A stretch of 64,000 nt of DNA from Amycolatopsis sp. cg9 (GCF_041346945.1 NZ_CP166850.1:6370501-6434500), one strand, 5' to 3'. Counted from the first letter of the stretch, positions 16,604 to 25,477 are shown. Made by a program: numbers and translations. The notes: generated by a model from the sequence alone, not told the origin.

Positions 16604-19600
16604 GTCCCGTCCTCCTCGTGGCCGGGTTCGACGTGCCGGGTTTCGTGCGCGGTCGACACCCGCGTACCCGTTTCCGGCGTGATGCCCGCGCGCTCCCGGT
16701 ACTCGGCGAGGTACGCGGTGAGCGCGGCGCCGCGCGGCCGCTTGCCGGGCCGGACGTCGCAGGTGGCGACCTTGCTCTCCTGGATGAACACGTTCGGGTC
16801 CAGCACGACGCCGAACAGGTCGTTCACGACGTCGCCGGGCACCAGCCCGGAACCGCCCCAGTGGTAGGGCAGCCACACCTGGTGCACGACCCGGTCCTGC
16901 ACCCGCAGCGGCCGCAGCCGGTCGGTCACGAAGACGCGTGCCTCGACGGCAGCCCGCGAGGTGACGACGTGCGCCCAGCCCAGGTGCGCCAGCCCGCGCA
17001 GCTGGGCGAGCTCGGGGGAGACCTCGACGAACAGGTCCGGCTGCAGCTCCGCCAGGTAGGGCAGGGTCCGGCTCATCCCGCCCGCGGTGTGGTGCTCGGT
17101 CAGCCGCGCGGCGGTGAAGACGAACGGGAACACCTCGCTGTGCGCTTCCGGCGGCGACGGGTTCGACGGGTTGTCCCGGCGGCCGTAGACCTTCCGCGCC
17201 GGGTTGGCCTGCTGGGCGTAGAAGGGGTTGCGGAACGGCGACTCGTGCGGTTCGTAGTGCGTCGGGAGCGGGCCGTCGGCCAGCCCGGACGGCGCGAACA
17301 GCCACGCCTTCCCGTCGGACTGCATGATGAACGGGTCGTCGCCGCGCAGCGCGGCCGGCCCGACCGCGCCTGCGGGCGGCACGTGGTCCGGCGGCTTGGT
17401 CTTCTCGAAGTCGGGCACGTCGTGGCCGGTCCACTCGCCGGCGTCGGCGTCCCACCACACCAGGGCCTTCCGCGCGCTCCACGGCTTCCCGGCCGGGTCG
17501 GCGGACGCGCGGTTGTACAGGACGCGCCGGTTGAGCGGCCAGACCCAGCCCCACTCGAGGGCCGTTTCGTCCTGTTCGAACCGGGACTTGCGGCGGGCGG
17601 CCTGGTTGACGCCGTCGGCGTAGACCCCGCAGTAGATCCAGCAGCCGCTCGAGGTGCTGCCGTCGGCCTTGAGCTCGAGGTAGCCGCCGAGTTCCTCGCC
17701 GGTGCGGAGGTCCTGGCCGTTGATCCGCCGCAGCACGTCTTCGGCCGACGGCTCGTCGCCGTGCACCGCGTAGTCCCAGGCGAGGTCGAGCACCGGCCGG
17801 TCGCGCTCGTCGGCGGACCCGGCGAGGCGCTCCCGCAGCTTGCGGCCCAGGTGGTAGAAGAACCACAGCTCCGAGCGCTGGTCCCCGGCCGGTTCGACGG
17901 CCTTTTCGCGCCACTGCAGCATGCGCTGGGTCTGGGTGAACGTCCCCTCCTTCTCGACGTGCGAGGCGGCGGGGAAGAAGAACACTTCGGTGCGGCACGT
18001 CGCCGGCGTGATCTCGCCGGTTTCGACCTCCGGCGCGTCCTTCCAGAAGGTGGCGCTCTCGATCATGGTCAGGTCGCGCACGACCAGCCAGTCGAGGTTG
18101 GCCATGCCGAGCCGCTGCAGCTTCCCGTGCGCCGAGCCGACGGCCGGGTTCTGCCCGAGCAGGAAGTAGCCGGACACCTTGCCGTCGACCATGTCCATCA
18201 CGGTCCGGTAGGTGCCGTGGTCGCCGTTGATCCGCGGCAGGTAGCCGAAGCAGAAGTCGTTGTCCGGCGTGGCTTTCTCGCCCCAGTACTCCTTGAGCAG
18301 CGACACGGTGTAGGCGTCGGCGTTGCGCCAGAAGCCCTTCTGCTTGTCGCCGCTGACGTGCTCGAGGTAGTCGCCGAGCGTGCGTTGGTCGGGGGTGGGC
18401 ATCGGCAGGTAGCCGGGCAGCAGGTTGAACAGCGTCGGGATGTCGGTCGAGCCCTGGATGCTGGCGTGCCCGCGCAGCGCGAACACCCCGCCGCCGGGCC
18501 GGCCGATGTTGCCCAGCAGCAGCTGGATGATCGAGCCCGCGCGGATGTACTGCGCGCCGACGCTGTGCTGCGTCCAGCCCACGCTGTAGACGAGCGCGGT
18601 GGTGCGCTCCCGGCCGGAGTTGCGCGTCCAGGCGTCGCAGACCCGCAGGAAGAGCTCCTTCGGCGTGCCGCAGGTGGCCTCGACCATTTCCGGGGTGTAG
18701 CGGGCGAAGTGGCGCTTGAGGATCTGGAACACGCAGCGCGGGTGCTCCAGCGTCGGGTCGGCGGCGATCTCCTCGCTGCCGCCTTCGAGGACCGGGCCGC
18801 CGGAGCCGTGCTGGTCCGACGGCGAAGTTTCCTTCCCGTGCCCGGTTTCCCGCGGCTCGACGTCCTGGTAGTGCCAGGTCGCCGGGTCGTAGGCGGCCGT
18901 GGCTTCGTCGTAGCCGCTGAAGAGGCCGTCGAGGTCCTCGGTGTCCTGGAAGTCCTCGTGCACCAGGAAGGACGCGTTGGTGTAGGCGACGACGTACTCG
19001 CGGAAGTCCAGGTCGTTGCTCAGGATGTGGTTGATCACCCCGCCGAGGAAGGCGATGTCCGTCCCCGCCCGCAGCGGCACGTGGGCATCGGCGAGCGCGC
19101 TCGTCCGGGTGAACCGCGGGTCGATGTGCAGCACCTGCGCACCGCGCGCCTTCGCCTCCATCACCCACTGGAACCCGACCGGATGCGCCTCGGCCATGTT
19201 GGAGCCCATGATGATGACGCAGTCGGCGTTCCGCAGGTCCTGCTGGTAGTCCGTCGCGCCACCGCGACCGAAGGAAGTCCCCAGACCGGGAACGGTGGCG
19301 GAGTGTCAAATACGCGCCTGGTTTTCGATCTGGATCGCGCCGAGCGCGGTGAAGAGCTTCTTGATCAGGTAGTTCTCTTCGTTGTCCAGGGTGGCGCCGC
19401 CGAGACTGGCGATGCCCATGGTCCGGCCCAGCGGCGCACCGTGGTCATCGGTGTCCTGCCAGCCCTTCCGCCGCGCGTCGAGCACCCGGTCGGCGACCAT
19501 GTCGAGCGCGGTCTCGAGGTCCAGCTCGGTCCACTCGGTGGCATAGGGCGCGCGGTAGCGGACCTTTTGTTCCCGGTGCGGCCCGGTGACCAGCTGCTTG

Positions 19601-19875
19601 CTGGCCGACCCCTTCGGGCAGAGCCGCCCCCGCGAGATGGGGCTGTCGGGATCGCCTTCGATCTGGACGACCTTCCCGTCCTTGACGAACACCTGCTGCC
19701 CGCACCCGACAGCGCAGTAGGGACAGACGGACTTGGCCACCCGATCGGCACCCGCGGTACGCGGAGCGAGAGCTTCGGACCGCGGCGACTCCGCGGCCTT
19801 GCCCCGCCCGAGCGGATCGGCGCCGGTGAGCTGGCGGTACACGGGCCAGGATTCGAGCCACCGCCGTGGTCCCAT
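16600..19875 (-). CDS. fdhA: Selenocysteine-containing formate dehydrogenase catalytic subunit, 1091 aa
   Basis: Oxidises formate to CO2 at a molybdo/tungsto-bis(MGD) centre. The 4Fe-4S site is C51-x2-C54-x3-C58-x27-C86 (CPYCAVGC, RLCPKG). The frame continues across a UGA at 19306-19308 in the context QARI-U-HSATVPGLGTSFGRGG, which is exactly where FdnG/FdhF-type enzymes place the Sec ligand; here it is residue 190. Both sides are one frame with good homology-like continuity, so this is recoding, not a pseudogene. A SECIS-like hairpin follows. No Tat motif at the N-terminus, so a cytoplasmic site is likely. No sel genes or tRNA-Sec are in the window. An annotation that ends at the UGA would wrongly split it into 189 and about 870 residues. 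Confidence 0.93.
19258..19308 (-). promoter_or_regulatory. Bacterial SECIS element directing UGA to selenocysteine
   Basis: Immediately after the UGA, GCCACCG (19293-19299) pairs perfectly with CGGTGGC (19258-19264); inside, TCCC (19288-19291) pairs with GGGA (19278-19281) around the apical loop GGTCTG (19282-19287). GGU CUG falls at codons 7 and 8 after UGA, the same place as the SelB-binding apical loop of E. coli fdhF. Confidence 0.8.
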
Positions 19876-20016
19876 GTCACCTCCCGCTCACGTTCCCGGC
19901 CGGACTACCCGGGCCACCCGAGCGTAAACCGGCTCGCCGCACCCGGCGACCGCACCGAAGGCGGCGAACCAGTCATCCCGGGACGTTCGGCGCCGAACTT
20001 CCGCCCGCCGGAGGTG

Positions 20017-20033
20017 ATGAACGAGTCGTTCAT
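20017..20033. repeat. Short palindrome ATGAACGA-G-TCGTTCAT
   Basis: 8-bp arms with one central base. It shares the GAACGA/TCGTTC core and the following TGACGTC with the larger inverted repeats at 20493 and 53888, so it appears to be a shortened member of the same family. Confidence 0.5.
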
Positions 20034-20140
20034 GACGTCGGGTTGCGGTGGGTCCGGCGGGTCGGGTGGGTGAGGCCGGTGGGCCGGCCGGGGTGGTGAC
20101 CGATGGGGATGCCGGGGCAGGTGTGCCGGACCTGGATGCA

Positions 20141-20187
20141 CCCAATGTGGCGTTCGGTGCGTTGGACGCACCGAACGCCACATTGGG
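20141..20187. repeat. Perfect 21-bp inverted repeat, 5-nt loop
   Basis: Left arm CCCAATGTGGCGTTCGGTGCG (20141-20161, 21 bp) and its exact complement at 20167-20187 around TTGGA. AT-richer than its surroundings and outside any gene. It could fold into a strong cruciform or act as a terminator for neighbours, but the nearest gene ends are 265 bp and more away. Confidence 0.8.
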
Positions 20188-20199
20188 GCGCATCCGCTG

Positions 20200-20340
20200 C
20201 CCCGCCGCCCGCCGCCGGCTGCTGCCAGCCCGCCGCCGGCTGCCCCGCCGCCAGCCGCCGGCTGCCGCCAGCCCGCCGCCGGCTGCCCCGCCGCCCGCCG
20301 CCGGCTGCCGCCAGCCCGCCGCCGGCTGCTGCCGGGTTCC
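20200..20340. repeat. Degenerate GCCGCCGGCTGC tandem repeats
   Basis: About ten imperfect units built on GCCGCCGGCTGC interspersed with CAGCCC spacers. Every unit is G/C-rich and units vary in length, so this looks like slippage-prone low-complexity DNA rather than a CRISPR array or protein-coding repeat. Confidence 0.65.
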
Positions 20341-20492
20341 GTGGCGCTGCCGGGTTCTGTCGGCGCTGCCGAGTTCAGCTGGGCGCCGCCGGCTGCGCCG
20401 GGCGCCGTCGGCTGTCGCCGAGTTCGCCGCGGCCCCCGCGGGTCGGAGCGGGCACGGCCGGCCGACCTGACCTCCCGTAGCCCCGCCGCCGC

Positions 20493-20549
20493 ACGTCATG
20501 AAAGGGTCGTTCACCGCGCCGGACGTCATGAACGACCCTTTCATGACGT
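20493..20549. repeat. 21-bp inverted repeat (TGAACGACCCTTTCATGACGT family)
   Basis: Left arm 20493-20513 and right arm 20529-20549 are exact complements around a 15-nt spacer. The right arm plus two bases is identical to the right arm of the element at 53888-53944, 33 kb away. It lies 20 bp past the acyl-CoA dehydrogenase stop and could serve as its terminator. Confidence 0.8.
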
Positions 20550-20568
20550 CCAGGCCGCCGCCGCGCCG

Positions 20569-21675
20569 TCAGAGGCCGTACGTCTTCCCGATCACGTCGC
20601 GCTGGATCTCGCTCGTCCCGCCGTACACCGTGGACACCACCGTCGCCCGGACCAGCCGTTCCATCCCGTACTCCGTCGCATACCCGTACCCGCCGAGCAT
20701 CTGCATGCCGTCGAGCGCCATGGCCTTCGCGAACTCCGTCGCCTTCAGCTTCGCCATCGACGCCTCCCGCGGCAGCGGCTGCCCGTCCGCCGCGTCGATC
20801 CTGCGGGCGACGTCGTGGACCAGGAGGCGGGTGCACTCCAGCTCCGTCGCGTGGTCGGCGAGGCGGTGCCGCAACGCCTGGAACGAGCCCACCGGGCGGC
20901 CGAACTGGTGGCGTTCGCGCACGTACGACACGGTGTCCTCGAACGCGCGGCGCGCGGTGCCGAGCATCAGCGCGGCCAGGATCATCCGCTCGAGGTTCAG
21001 CCCCGCCATCAGCTGGCGCCAGCCCTGGCCGACCTCGCCGACCACCGCGTCGCCGGGCAGTGCGCAGCCGGTGAAGTACAGGTCGTTGACCTCGCGGCCG
21101 CCCATCGTGTCGATGCCGTGGATCGCCAGGCCGTCTACGCCGACCGGGACCGAGAACATCGTCAGGCCGTCGTGCTTGCCGCCGTCGGCGGAGGTGCGGG
21201 CGACCAGCAGGATGTGCCGGGCCAGGTGGGCGTTGGAGCACCACGTCTTCTGGCCGTCGACGACCCAGCCGCCGTCCTGCCGCGCCGCCTTGCACGCCAG
21301 CGCGCCGACGTCGGAGCCCGCGCCGGGTTCGGACATCGAGACGGCGAGCACCTCGCCGCGCAGGAAGTCGCCCAGCACCTCCCGCCTGCGCTCCTCGCTC
21401 GCGAACTTCGCGTAGGACGCGGCCGTGATCACCGAGGTGGCGAACCCGCCGATCGGTGCCTGCCGGTAGGCGATGGTTTCCAGGAACAGCACCAGGTCCA
21501 GCATCCCCTGGCCGGCGCCGCCGTACTCCTGCGGCACGTTGATGCCCAGCCAGCCCAGCTCGGCCATCTTGCGGTACAGCGCGTCGTCGTGCGGGGTGTC
21601 GCGGGTGCCCACCTCGCGCCGGCAGAAGTCGTCGACGGCGGAGACGAAGTCGCGCTGTTCGGTGGTCAGGTCCAC
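20569..21675 (-). CDS. Acyl-CoA dehydrogenase
   Basis: 368 residues from a GTG at 21675 (VDLTTEQRDFVSAVDDF, the normal family start; a TTG further upstream would put the start inside the operator). Flavoprotein introducing a double bond into acyl-CoA. Seen: VSMSEPGAGSD (FAD/substrate loop), the C-terminal MQMLGGYGYATEYGMERLVRA and VYGGTSEIQRDVIG, hallmark of the family. It lies downstream of a TetR gene on the same strand with a GATACAA dyad in front. Because the TetR gene is divergent from lcp, this enzyme may take part in breakdown of oligo-isoprenoid acyl-CoAs; that role is inference. Confidence 0.9.
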   Translation of the reverse strand: MDLTTEQRDFVSAVDDFCRREVGTRDTPHDDALYRKMAELGWLGINVPQEYGGAGQGMLDLVLFLETIAYRQAPIGGFATSVITAASYAKFASEERRREVLGDFLRGEVLAVSMSEPGAGSDVGALACKAARQDGGWVVDGQKTWCSNAHLARHILLVARTSADGGKHDGLTMFSVPVGVDGLAIHGIDTMGGREVNDLYFTGCALPGDAVVGEVGQGWRQLMAGLNLERMILAALMLGTARRAFEDTVSYVRERHQFGRPVGSFQALRHRLADHATELECTRLLVHDVARRIDAADGQPLPREASMAKLKATEFAKAMALDGMQMLGGYGYATEYGMERLVRATVVSTVYGGTSEIQRDVIGKTYGL

Positions 21676-21694
21676 GAAGGCTCCCGGCGCTCGG

Positions 21695-21721
21695 AGATAC
21701 AAGATTACTTACTTTGTATCT
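21695..21721. promoter_or_regulatory. TetR-type operator dyad AGATACAA-N11-TTGTATCT
   Basis: Exact 8-bp inverted repeat in the AT-rich gap between the TetR gene stop (21744) and the acyl-CoA dehydrogenase start (21675). The same GATACAA half-site recurs in the TetR-lcp intergenic region. Confidence 0.7.
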
Positions 21722-21743
21722 TTATCTCTCCGGCGGCCGGAAC

Positions 21744-22409
21744 TCAAGCTTCGAGCATGGGTACGAGGTAGCGCCGCGCCAGTTCCGCGAGCCGCTCGTC
21801 GTCGTCGAGGTCGACGACGTGGCTGGGAATGGCCAGGAAGGAGGCGGACACGCGGACCATCAGCTCGGCCACGACCTCGACGTCCAGCTCGGCGGACACG
21901 GTGCCGGCGTGCTGCTCCCGCCGCAGCTGCCCGGCCACGAACTCCCGCACGGTGGCCAGCGTCCGGCCGTCGTCGGTGATCATCGACGACGCCAGCAGGC
22001 CCGGTTCCGCGGTGATCAGCCCGCCGATCAGCCGGTTGCCGCGGATCGCGCGCAGCGAGCTCACGAAGCCGAGCACGACCCGGTCGGCGACGGTCTCGGC
22101 CTGCTTGATCTCGACGAGGAACCGGTCGAAGTAGCGGCGGTACTCGCGGCGCACGACGTGCTCGACGAGCGTGTCCTTCGTGGCGAACCGCCGGTAGACC
22201 GTGATGCGGGACAGCCCGGCGCGCTTGGCGACGTCCTCCATCGTGGAGCGCTGGATGCCCATCCGGCAGAACTGCTCGTGCGCGGCGTCGAGCACGCGGA
22301 CCCGGATCTGGTCGGTGTCGCCGACCTGCTCCAGCGCGTCGGTGTAGGCGCGCTCCAGCAGCGATTCCGCGCCGGGCGCGGCGGTGAACGGCGACACCAC
22401 GGGTTCCAC
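21744..22409 (-). CDS. lcpR: TetR-family regulator, probable LcpR-type repressor
   Basis: 221 residues from the GTG at 22409, which has AGGAGG five bases upstream; longer starts would reach into the operator. TetR HTH at the N-terminus: VLDAAHEQFCRMGIQRSTMEDVAKRAG, then SRITVYRRFATKD (split into recognition and wing). It is divergent from the rubber oxygenase gene, the position of lcpR in Gordonia polyisoprenivorans. GATAC dyads on both sides suggest it controls lcp, itself and the acyl-CoA dehydrogenase. The gene name is by synteny. Confidence 0.75.
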   Translation of the reverse strand: MEPVVSPFTAAPGAESLLERAYTDALEQVGDTDQIRVRVLDAAHEQFCRMGIQRSTMEDVAKRAGLSRITVYRRFATKDTLVEHVVRREYRRYFDRFLVEIKQAETVADRVVLGFVSSLRAIRGNRLIGGLITAEPGLLASSMITDDGRTLATVREFVAGQLRREQHAGTVSAELDVEVVAELMVRVSASFLAIPSHVVDLDDDERLAELARRYLVPMLEA

Positions 22410-22463
22410 AGCCACCTCCTGATCCTCCCACCCTAGGTCTTGTGACCGGCGGCGCGGCATGGT

Positions 22464-22500
22464 CTGATACAAGGAGGCAAGTCGCGTATCAGAGTATCAG
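22464..22500. promoter_or_regulatory. TetR operator region CTGATAC-N15-GTATCAG-AGTATCAG
   Basis: Within the 120-bp lcpR-lcp intergenic region: CTGATAC (22464-22470) and GTATCAG (22486-22492) form a dyad, followed by another GTATCAG copy at 22494-22500. The left half extends to TGATACAA, shared with the dyad at 21695. Confidence 0.65.
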
Positions 22501-22529
22501 TTCATGATCTCGGCTCCGGAGGAGAAGCG

Positions 22530-23747
22530 ATGGCCAAGGACGAAGTCAGCCGGCGGCTCGCGTTGAAGCGCGGGGGCACGCTGGGCATCGTGGGCGCGGT
22601 GACGGTGGCGTCGCCGTTGTTGTGGACGTGGCCGGCGGAGGCGTCGGTCGCCGGCACCGGGGCGGGCGCGGATCCGCGCTGGGTCTGGGACACCGAAGCC
22701 GACCCGCTGCTCGCCGCCGTCACCGACCGCGGCGACGTGCCCCGCGTGAACGAACTGCTGCGGACCTGGAAGAAGAACGGCCAGCCGCTGCCCGAAGAAC
22801 TGCCCGCGGACGTGCGCGACTTCGTCGAGCGGGCCCGGCGGCTGCCGTCCTGGGCGGACCCGGGCAAGCTCGAGACGTCGTTCCGGTTCACCGAAAAGCG
22901 CGGTCTCTACCTCGGGCTGCTGTACGGCCTCGCGAGCGGGATGGTCAGCACGGTGATCCCGCACGAGGCCCGCGCGGTGTACCACTCCAAGGGCGGCGCG
23001 GCCATGAAGGACCGCATCTCCAAGACCGCCAAGCTGGGCTACGACGTCATGACCCGCAACGCTTTCGCCGCCGACGGCGAGATGATCGTGACGTGCGTCA
23101 AGACACGCCTGGTGCACGCCGCGGTACGCCACCTCCTGCCGCAGTCCCCGCAGTGGCGGCAGGGCGCCGACCAGACGATCCCGATCAGCCAGCGGGACAT
23201 GATGGTCACGTGGCACAGCCTGCCCACCACCGTCATGCGGAAGCTGACCGCCTGGGAGGTGCCGATCCCGCGCGCGGAGTCCGAGGGGTTCCTGCACTCC
23301 TGGCAGCTCACCGCGCACCTGCTCGGCATCGAGGACGAGTACATCCCGGCGTCGTGGGCCGAGGCCGGCGCCCAGGCCGACCAGGTGCTGACGCCGGTGC
23401 TGGCGCCGACCGACGAGGGCGTCGAGCTGGCCGACATCCTGCTCAACCTCGGCTCGTCGGTCGACGGCGGCGTCCTCAGCACCCACGTCCTCGGCGCGAT
23501 GACCCGGTTCATGCTCGGCGACCAGGTCGCCGGCTGGCTGCGCATCCCGCGCGAGCCGGTCTGGGACCCGTTGCTGCGCACCGCGTGGGGCCCGTTCATC
23601 GCCGTCCGCGAGGGCCTGCTGCCGTTCCCGCTGGCCCCGGCGGCCTACTGGACCTTCGACGAGTTCCTCCGCCAGGCGGCGCTGCTGTTCCTGTCGGAAG
23701 GACGGCCGATCAGCATCGAGATCCCGACGGGCAACCGGCCGTCCTGA
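22530..23747 (+). CDS. lcp: Latex clearing protein, haem-dependent rubber oxygenase
   Basis: 405 residues. Lcp enzymes cleave cis-1,4-polyisoprene outside the cell to C20 and longer keto-aldehydes using a b-type haem (DUF2236). A Tat-type signal starts the protein: SRRLALKRGG (residues 7-16), hydrophobic stretch, then cleavage near AEASVAG. The diagnostic core is present: VKTRLVHAAVRHLLPQSP (about 189-206) and MMVTWHSLPTTVMRKL (about 224-239), with candidate haem-binding His and conserved Lys/Arg/Thr. The end IEIPTGNRPS also fits the family. ATG 22530 has GGAGGAGAAG seven bases upstream. The operator dyads upstream imply TetR control. Confidence 0.88.
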   Translation: MAKDEVSRRLALKRGGTLGIVGAVTVASPLLWTWPAEASVAGTGAGADPRWVWDTEADPLLAAVTDRGDVPRVNELLRTWKKNGQPLPEELPADVRDFVERARRLPSWADPGKLETSFRFTEKRGLYLGLLYGLASGMVSTVIPHEARAVYHSKGGAAMKDRISKTAKLGYDVMTRNAFAADGEMIVTCVKTRLVHAAVRHLLPQSPQWRQGADQTIPISQRDMMVTWHSLPTTVMRKLTAWEVPIPRAESEGFLHSWQLTAHLLGIEDEYIPASWAEAGAQADQVLTPVLAPTDEGVELADILLNLGSSVDGGVLSTHVLGAMTRFMLGDQVAGWLRIPREPVWDPLLRTAWGPFIAVREGLLPFPLAPAAYWTFDEFLRQAALLFLSEGRPISIEIPTGNRPS

Positions 23748-23750
23748 CGC

Positions 23751-24311
23751 TCAGCGCTTGAGCTTCGCGTACACGATGACGTTGTCGAGGTAGTTGCGGT
23801 TCGCCGCGTCGTACCGGCCGCCGCAGGTGATGAGGCGCAGTTCCGGGTCGGTCGTGTCGCCGTAGACGGCTTCGGTCGGGAACTCCTTCTTGGCGATCTG
23901 CTCGACCTTCGTCACCGCGAACGTCAGCCGCCCGCCGTCTTCCCGGTCGACGTGGACCTCTTCGCCCGGCTTGAGTTCGTGCAGCCGCCAGAAGATGCCC
24001 TTCCGGTGGTCGCCGTCGATGTGCCCGAGGATGACCGCCGGCCCGGCCTCGCCCGGCGTGGGGCCGTACTCGTACCAGCCGGCCTGCAGCGGCTGGTCGA
24101 CCGGCGGCACCTCGACGGTCCGGTCGGGGTTGAGGCCGAGCGACACCAGCGACGACCGCGCGCCGATGGCCGGCACGTCGAGCGCGGTCGGCAGCGACCG
24201 CACGAGCGTGGTGGCGGGGGCCGCGCTCGGCGGCGGTGCGGGGGTCGCCGAGGCCCCGCAGCCCGCCAGCAGCACGGAAAGGAGGCCGATCAGCAGTGCG
24301 CGGCGGGGCAT
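23751..24311 (-). CDS. Class F (actinobacterial) sortase, predicted lipoprotein
   Basis: 186 residues from the ATG at 24311, which has GGAGGG eight bases upstream. Sortases are cysteine transpeptidases that attach proteins to the cell envelope. Catalytic triad residues are visible: His in ILGHIDG, Cys in RLITCGG and Arg in NRNYLDNVIVYA. The N-terminus has a lipobox (LLAGC), so it is probably a lipoprotein rather than helix-anchored. It sits 4 bp after the gene for a secreted protein whose tail contains APQTGDG, a likely partner. Confidence 0.85.
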   Translation of the reverse strand: MPRRALLIGLLSVLLAGCGASATPAPPPSAAPATTLVRSLPTALDVPAIGARSSLVSLGLNPDRTVEVPPVDQPLQAGWYEYGPTPGEAGPAVILGHIDGDHRKGIFWRLHELKPGEEVHVDREDGGRLTFAVTKVEQIAKKEFPTEAVYGDTTDPELRLITCGGRYDAANRNYLDNVIVYAKLKR

Positions 24312-24315
24312 CGGC

Positions 24316-25080
24316 TCAGCCCTCCGCGGCGAGGCTGCCGTCACCGGTCTGCGGGGCGCCGGCGGGCACGACGACGACCTGCCCCGGCCCCGGCCGCGGC
24401 GGCGCCTGGGGCGCGCGCTCCTTCGACGGGCCGCAGGTGACCGACGCGAGCTTGACGTCGCCGCTGCCGAGCTTCTTGGCGTCGCCGTCGAGGAGTTTGA
24501 CGTGCAGCGCGGTGATTTCGAGGCTGCCGTCGTAGCGCTGGACCTGTTCGTTGACGATCACCTCGGCCACCCCGGGGATCCCGAGCCGCTGGTTCGGCCC
24601 GGTGGCGGCGGGCAGCGTCCCGAGCCGGCCGAGGTTGACGCCGGCGAGGTCGCTGCTGCCGGTGACGTGCCCGTCGGTGGAGGCGCACCGCGCGCTGATC
24701 ACCCGGATCGACGGCACTCGCCCGGCGACCGGCGCGAGCAGCGGCAGCGTCGCCTCGGCGACACTCGCCTTGGCGGCCACGGTGCCGGCGCCGTTCACCA
24801 CGGAGCTGCTGATCGCCTTCGCGGTGACGAGCCCCTCGAGCGGCACGTCGGCGACGCTCGCCGAAGCGGGCCCGGTGCTGCTCGACACGGCGAGCTGCCC
24901 GGTCTCGACGGTGATCCCCTTGCCCCCGGTGAGCACACCGGGCAGCACGGAAACCTCGGCGGAGGTACCGAAAGCGGACCCGGCGACGGCGTCGTCGGCG
25001 GCCGAGACGCCGGCGGAACCCGCGAGGATGGCGGCCGTCACCCCGGCCAGGCTCCCGGCTCGGAGCAGGGTGGTGCGCAT
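24316..25080 (-). CDS. Secreted choice-of-anchor P-like protein with PQTG tail
   Basis: 254 residues with a clear signal peptide (MRTTLLRAGSLAGVTAAILAG, cut after VSA). The mature part is a Ser/Ala/Val-rich beta protein with two cysteines (ARCAST and VTCGP), like choice-of-anchor P family proteins. The C-terminus is a Pro-rich linker then APQTGDGSLAAEG. PQTG resembles a sortase motif, but there is no hydrophobic helix or basic tail after it. It is cotranscribed with the sortase, upstream of it. Substrate status is inference from the pairing. Confidence 0.75.
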   Translation of the reverse strand: MRTTLLRAGSLAGVTAAILAGSAGVSAADDAVAGSAFGTSAEVSVLPGVLTGGKGITVETGQLAVSSSTGPASASVADVPLEGLVTAKAISSSVVNGAGTVAAKASVAEATLPLLAPVAGRVPSIRVISARCASTDGHVTGSSDLAGVNLGRLGTLPAATGPNQRLGIPGVAEVIVNEQVQRYDGSLEITALHVKLLDGDAKKLGSGDVKLASVTCGPSKERAPQAPPRPGPGQVVVVPAGAPQTGDGSLAAEG

Positions 25081-25477
25081 GAAGAAGTCCTTTCACCGCA
25101 AGGGAAGAGCGTGGGGAAGCGGCACCGGTGAGAGTTCGGTCCGCGGGGGAAAGCCCGGCCACGCTATCAAAATCGCTACGCGCGGCAAGGATTCCGTCGA
25201 ACCCGCCGGGTGGCGGCGATGCGCGAAAAGTGATCACCGGCCGGGCGGCCACCTTGTAGTGGTGCGCCGGCCGGAGGATTCCTCGCGAATTGCGGACGGG
25301 CGGTAGCGCGCATTGCGACATTCGAGGCGATGGACCGCGGAATTCGACACGGACGAGTGATTGCCTGGACGAGTGCCGACGAGCACGCACGGTGATGTGA
25401 CCACCACGGCGCCGCGAAGACCGGTGTGCGGGCACGATCACGTCCGTGCCGCGCCTCGCGCGCCGTAAAGTCGGTGG
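25081..25477. other. 397-bp intergenic region, divergent promoters
   Basis: Lies between the secreted-protein gene (minus) and a LysR gene (plus). It has relatively AT-rich patches around 25150-25200 and 25270-25330 that could hold promoters. I saw a short dyad GGCACG-N8-CGTGCC at about 25433-25452 near the LysR start, but no gene or RNA I can support. Confidence 0.5.

Larger units (their letters stand above)
19876..20568. other. 693-bp intergenic repeat island
   Basis: No credible gene. The region between fdhA and the acyl-CoA dehydrogenase gene (both minus strand) contains a small palindrome at 20017-20033 (ATGAACGA-G-TCGTTCAT), a 21-bp inverted repeat at 20141-20187, GC-only degenerate tandem repeats at about 20200-20340 and a second 21-bp inverted repeat at 20493-20549. 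The fdhA promoter should lie within the first 100 bp, but I could not identify it by eye. Confidence 0.7.

Noticed and set aside
19306..19308. Reading the fdhA TGA as a nonsense mutation (pseudogene)
   Set aside because: Position matches the Sec residue precisely and a SECIS-like hairpin follows.
16618..20073. 1151-codon plus-strand open frame across fdhA
   Set aside because: Antisense shadow of fdhA; the opposite strand carries clear formate dehydrogenase motifs.
20200..20340. CRISPR-like array
   Set aside because: Units are irregular, GC-only, without unique spacers, and no cas genes are near.
20048..20470. Possible small gene in the repeat island
   Set aside because: Translation is low-complexity Arg/Pro/Ala from the tandem repeats and crosses a perfect inverted repeat; no RBS.
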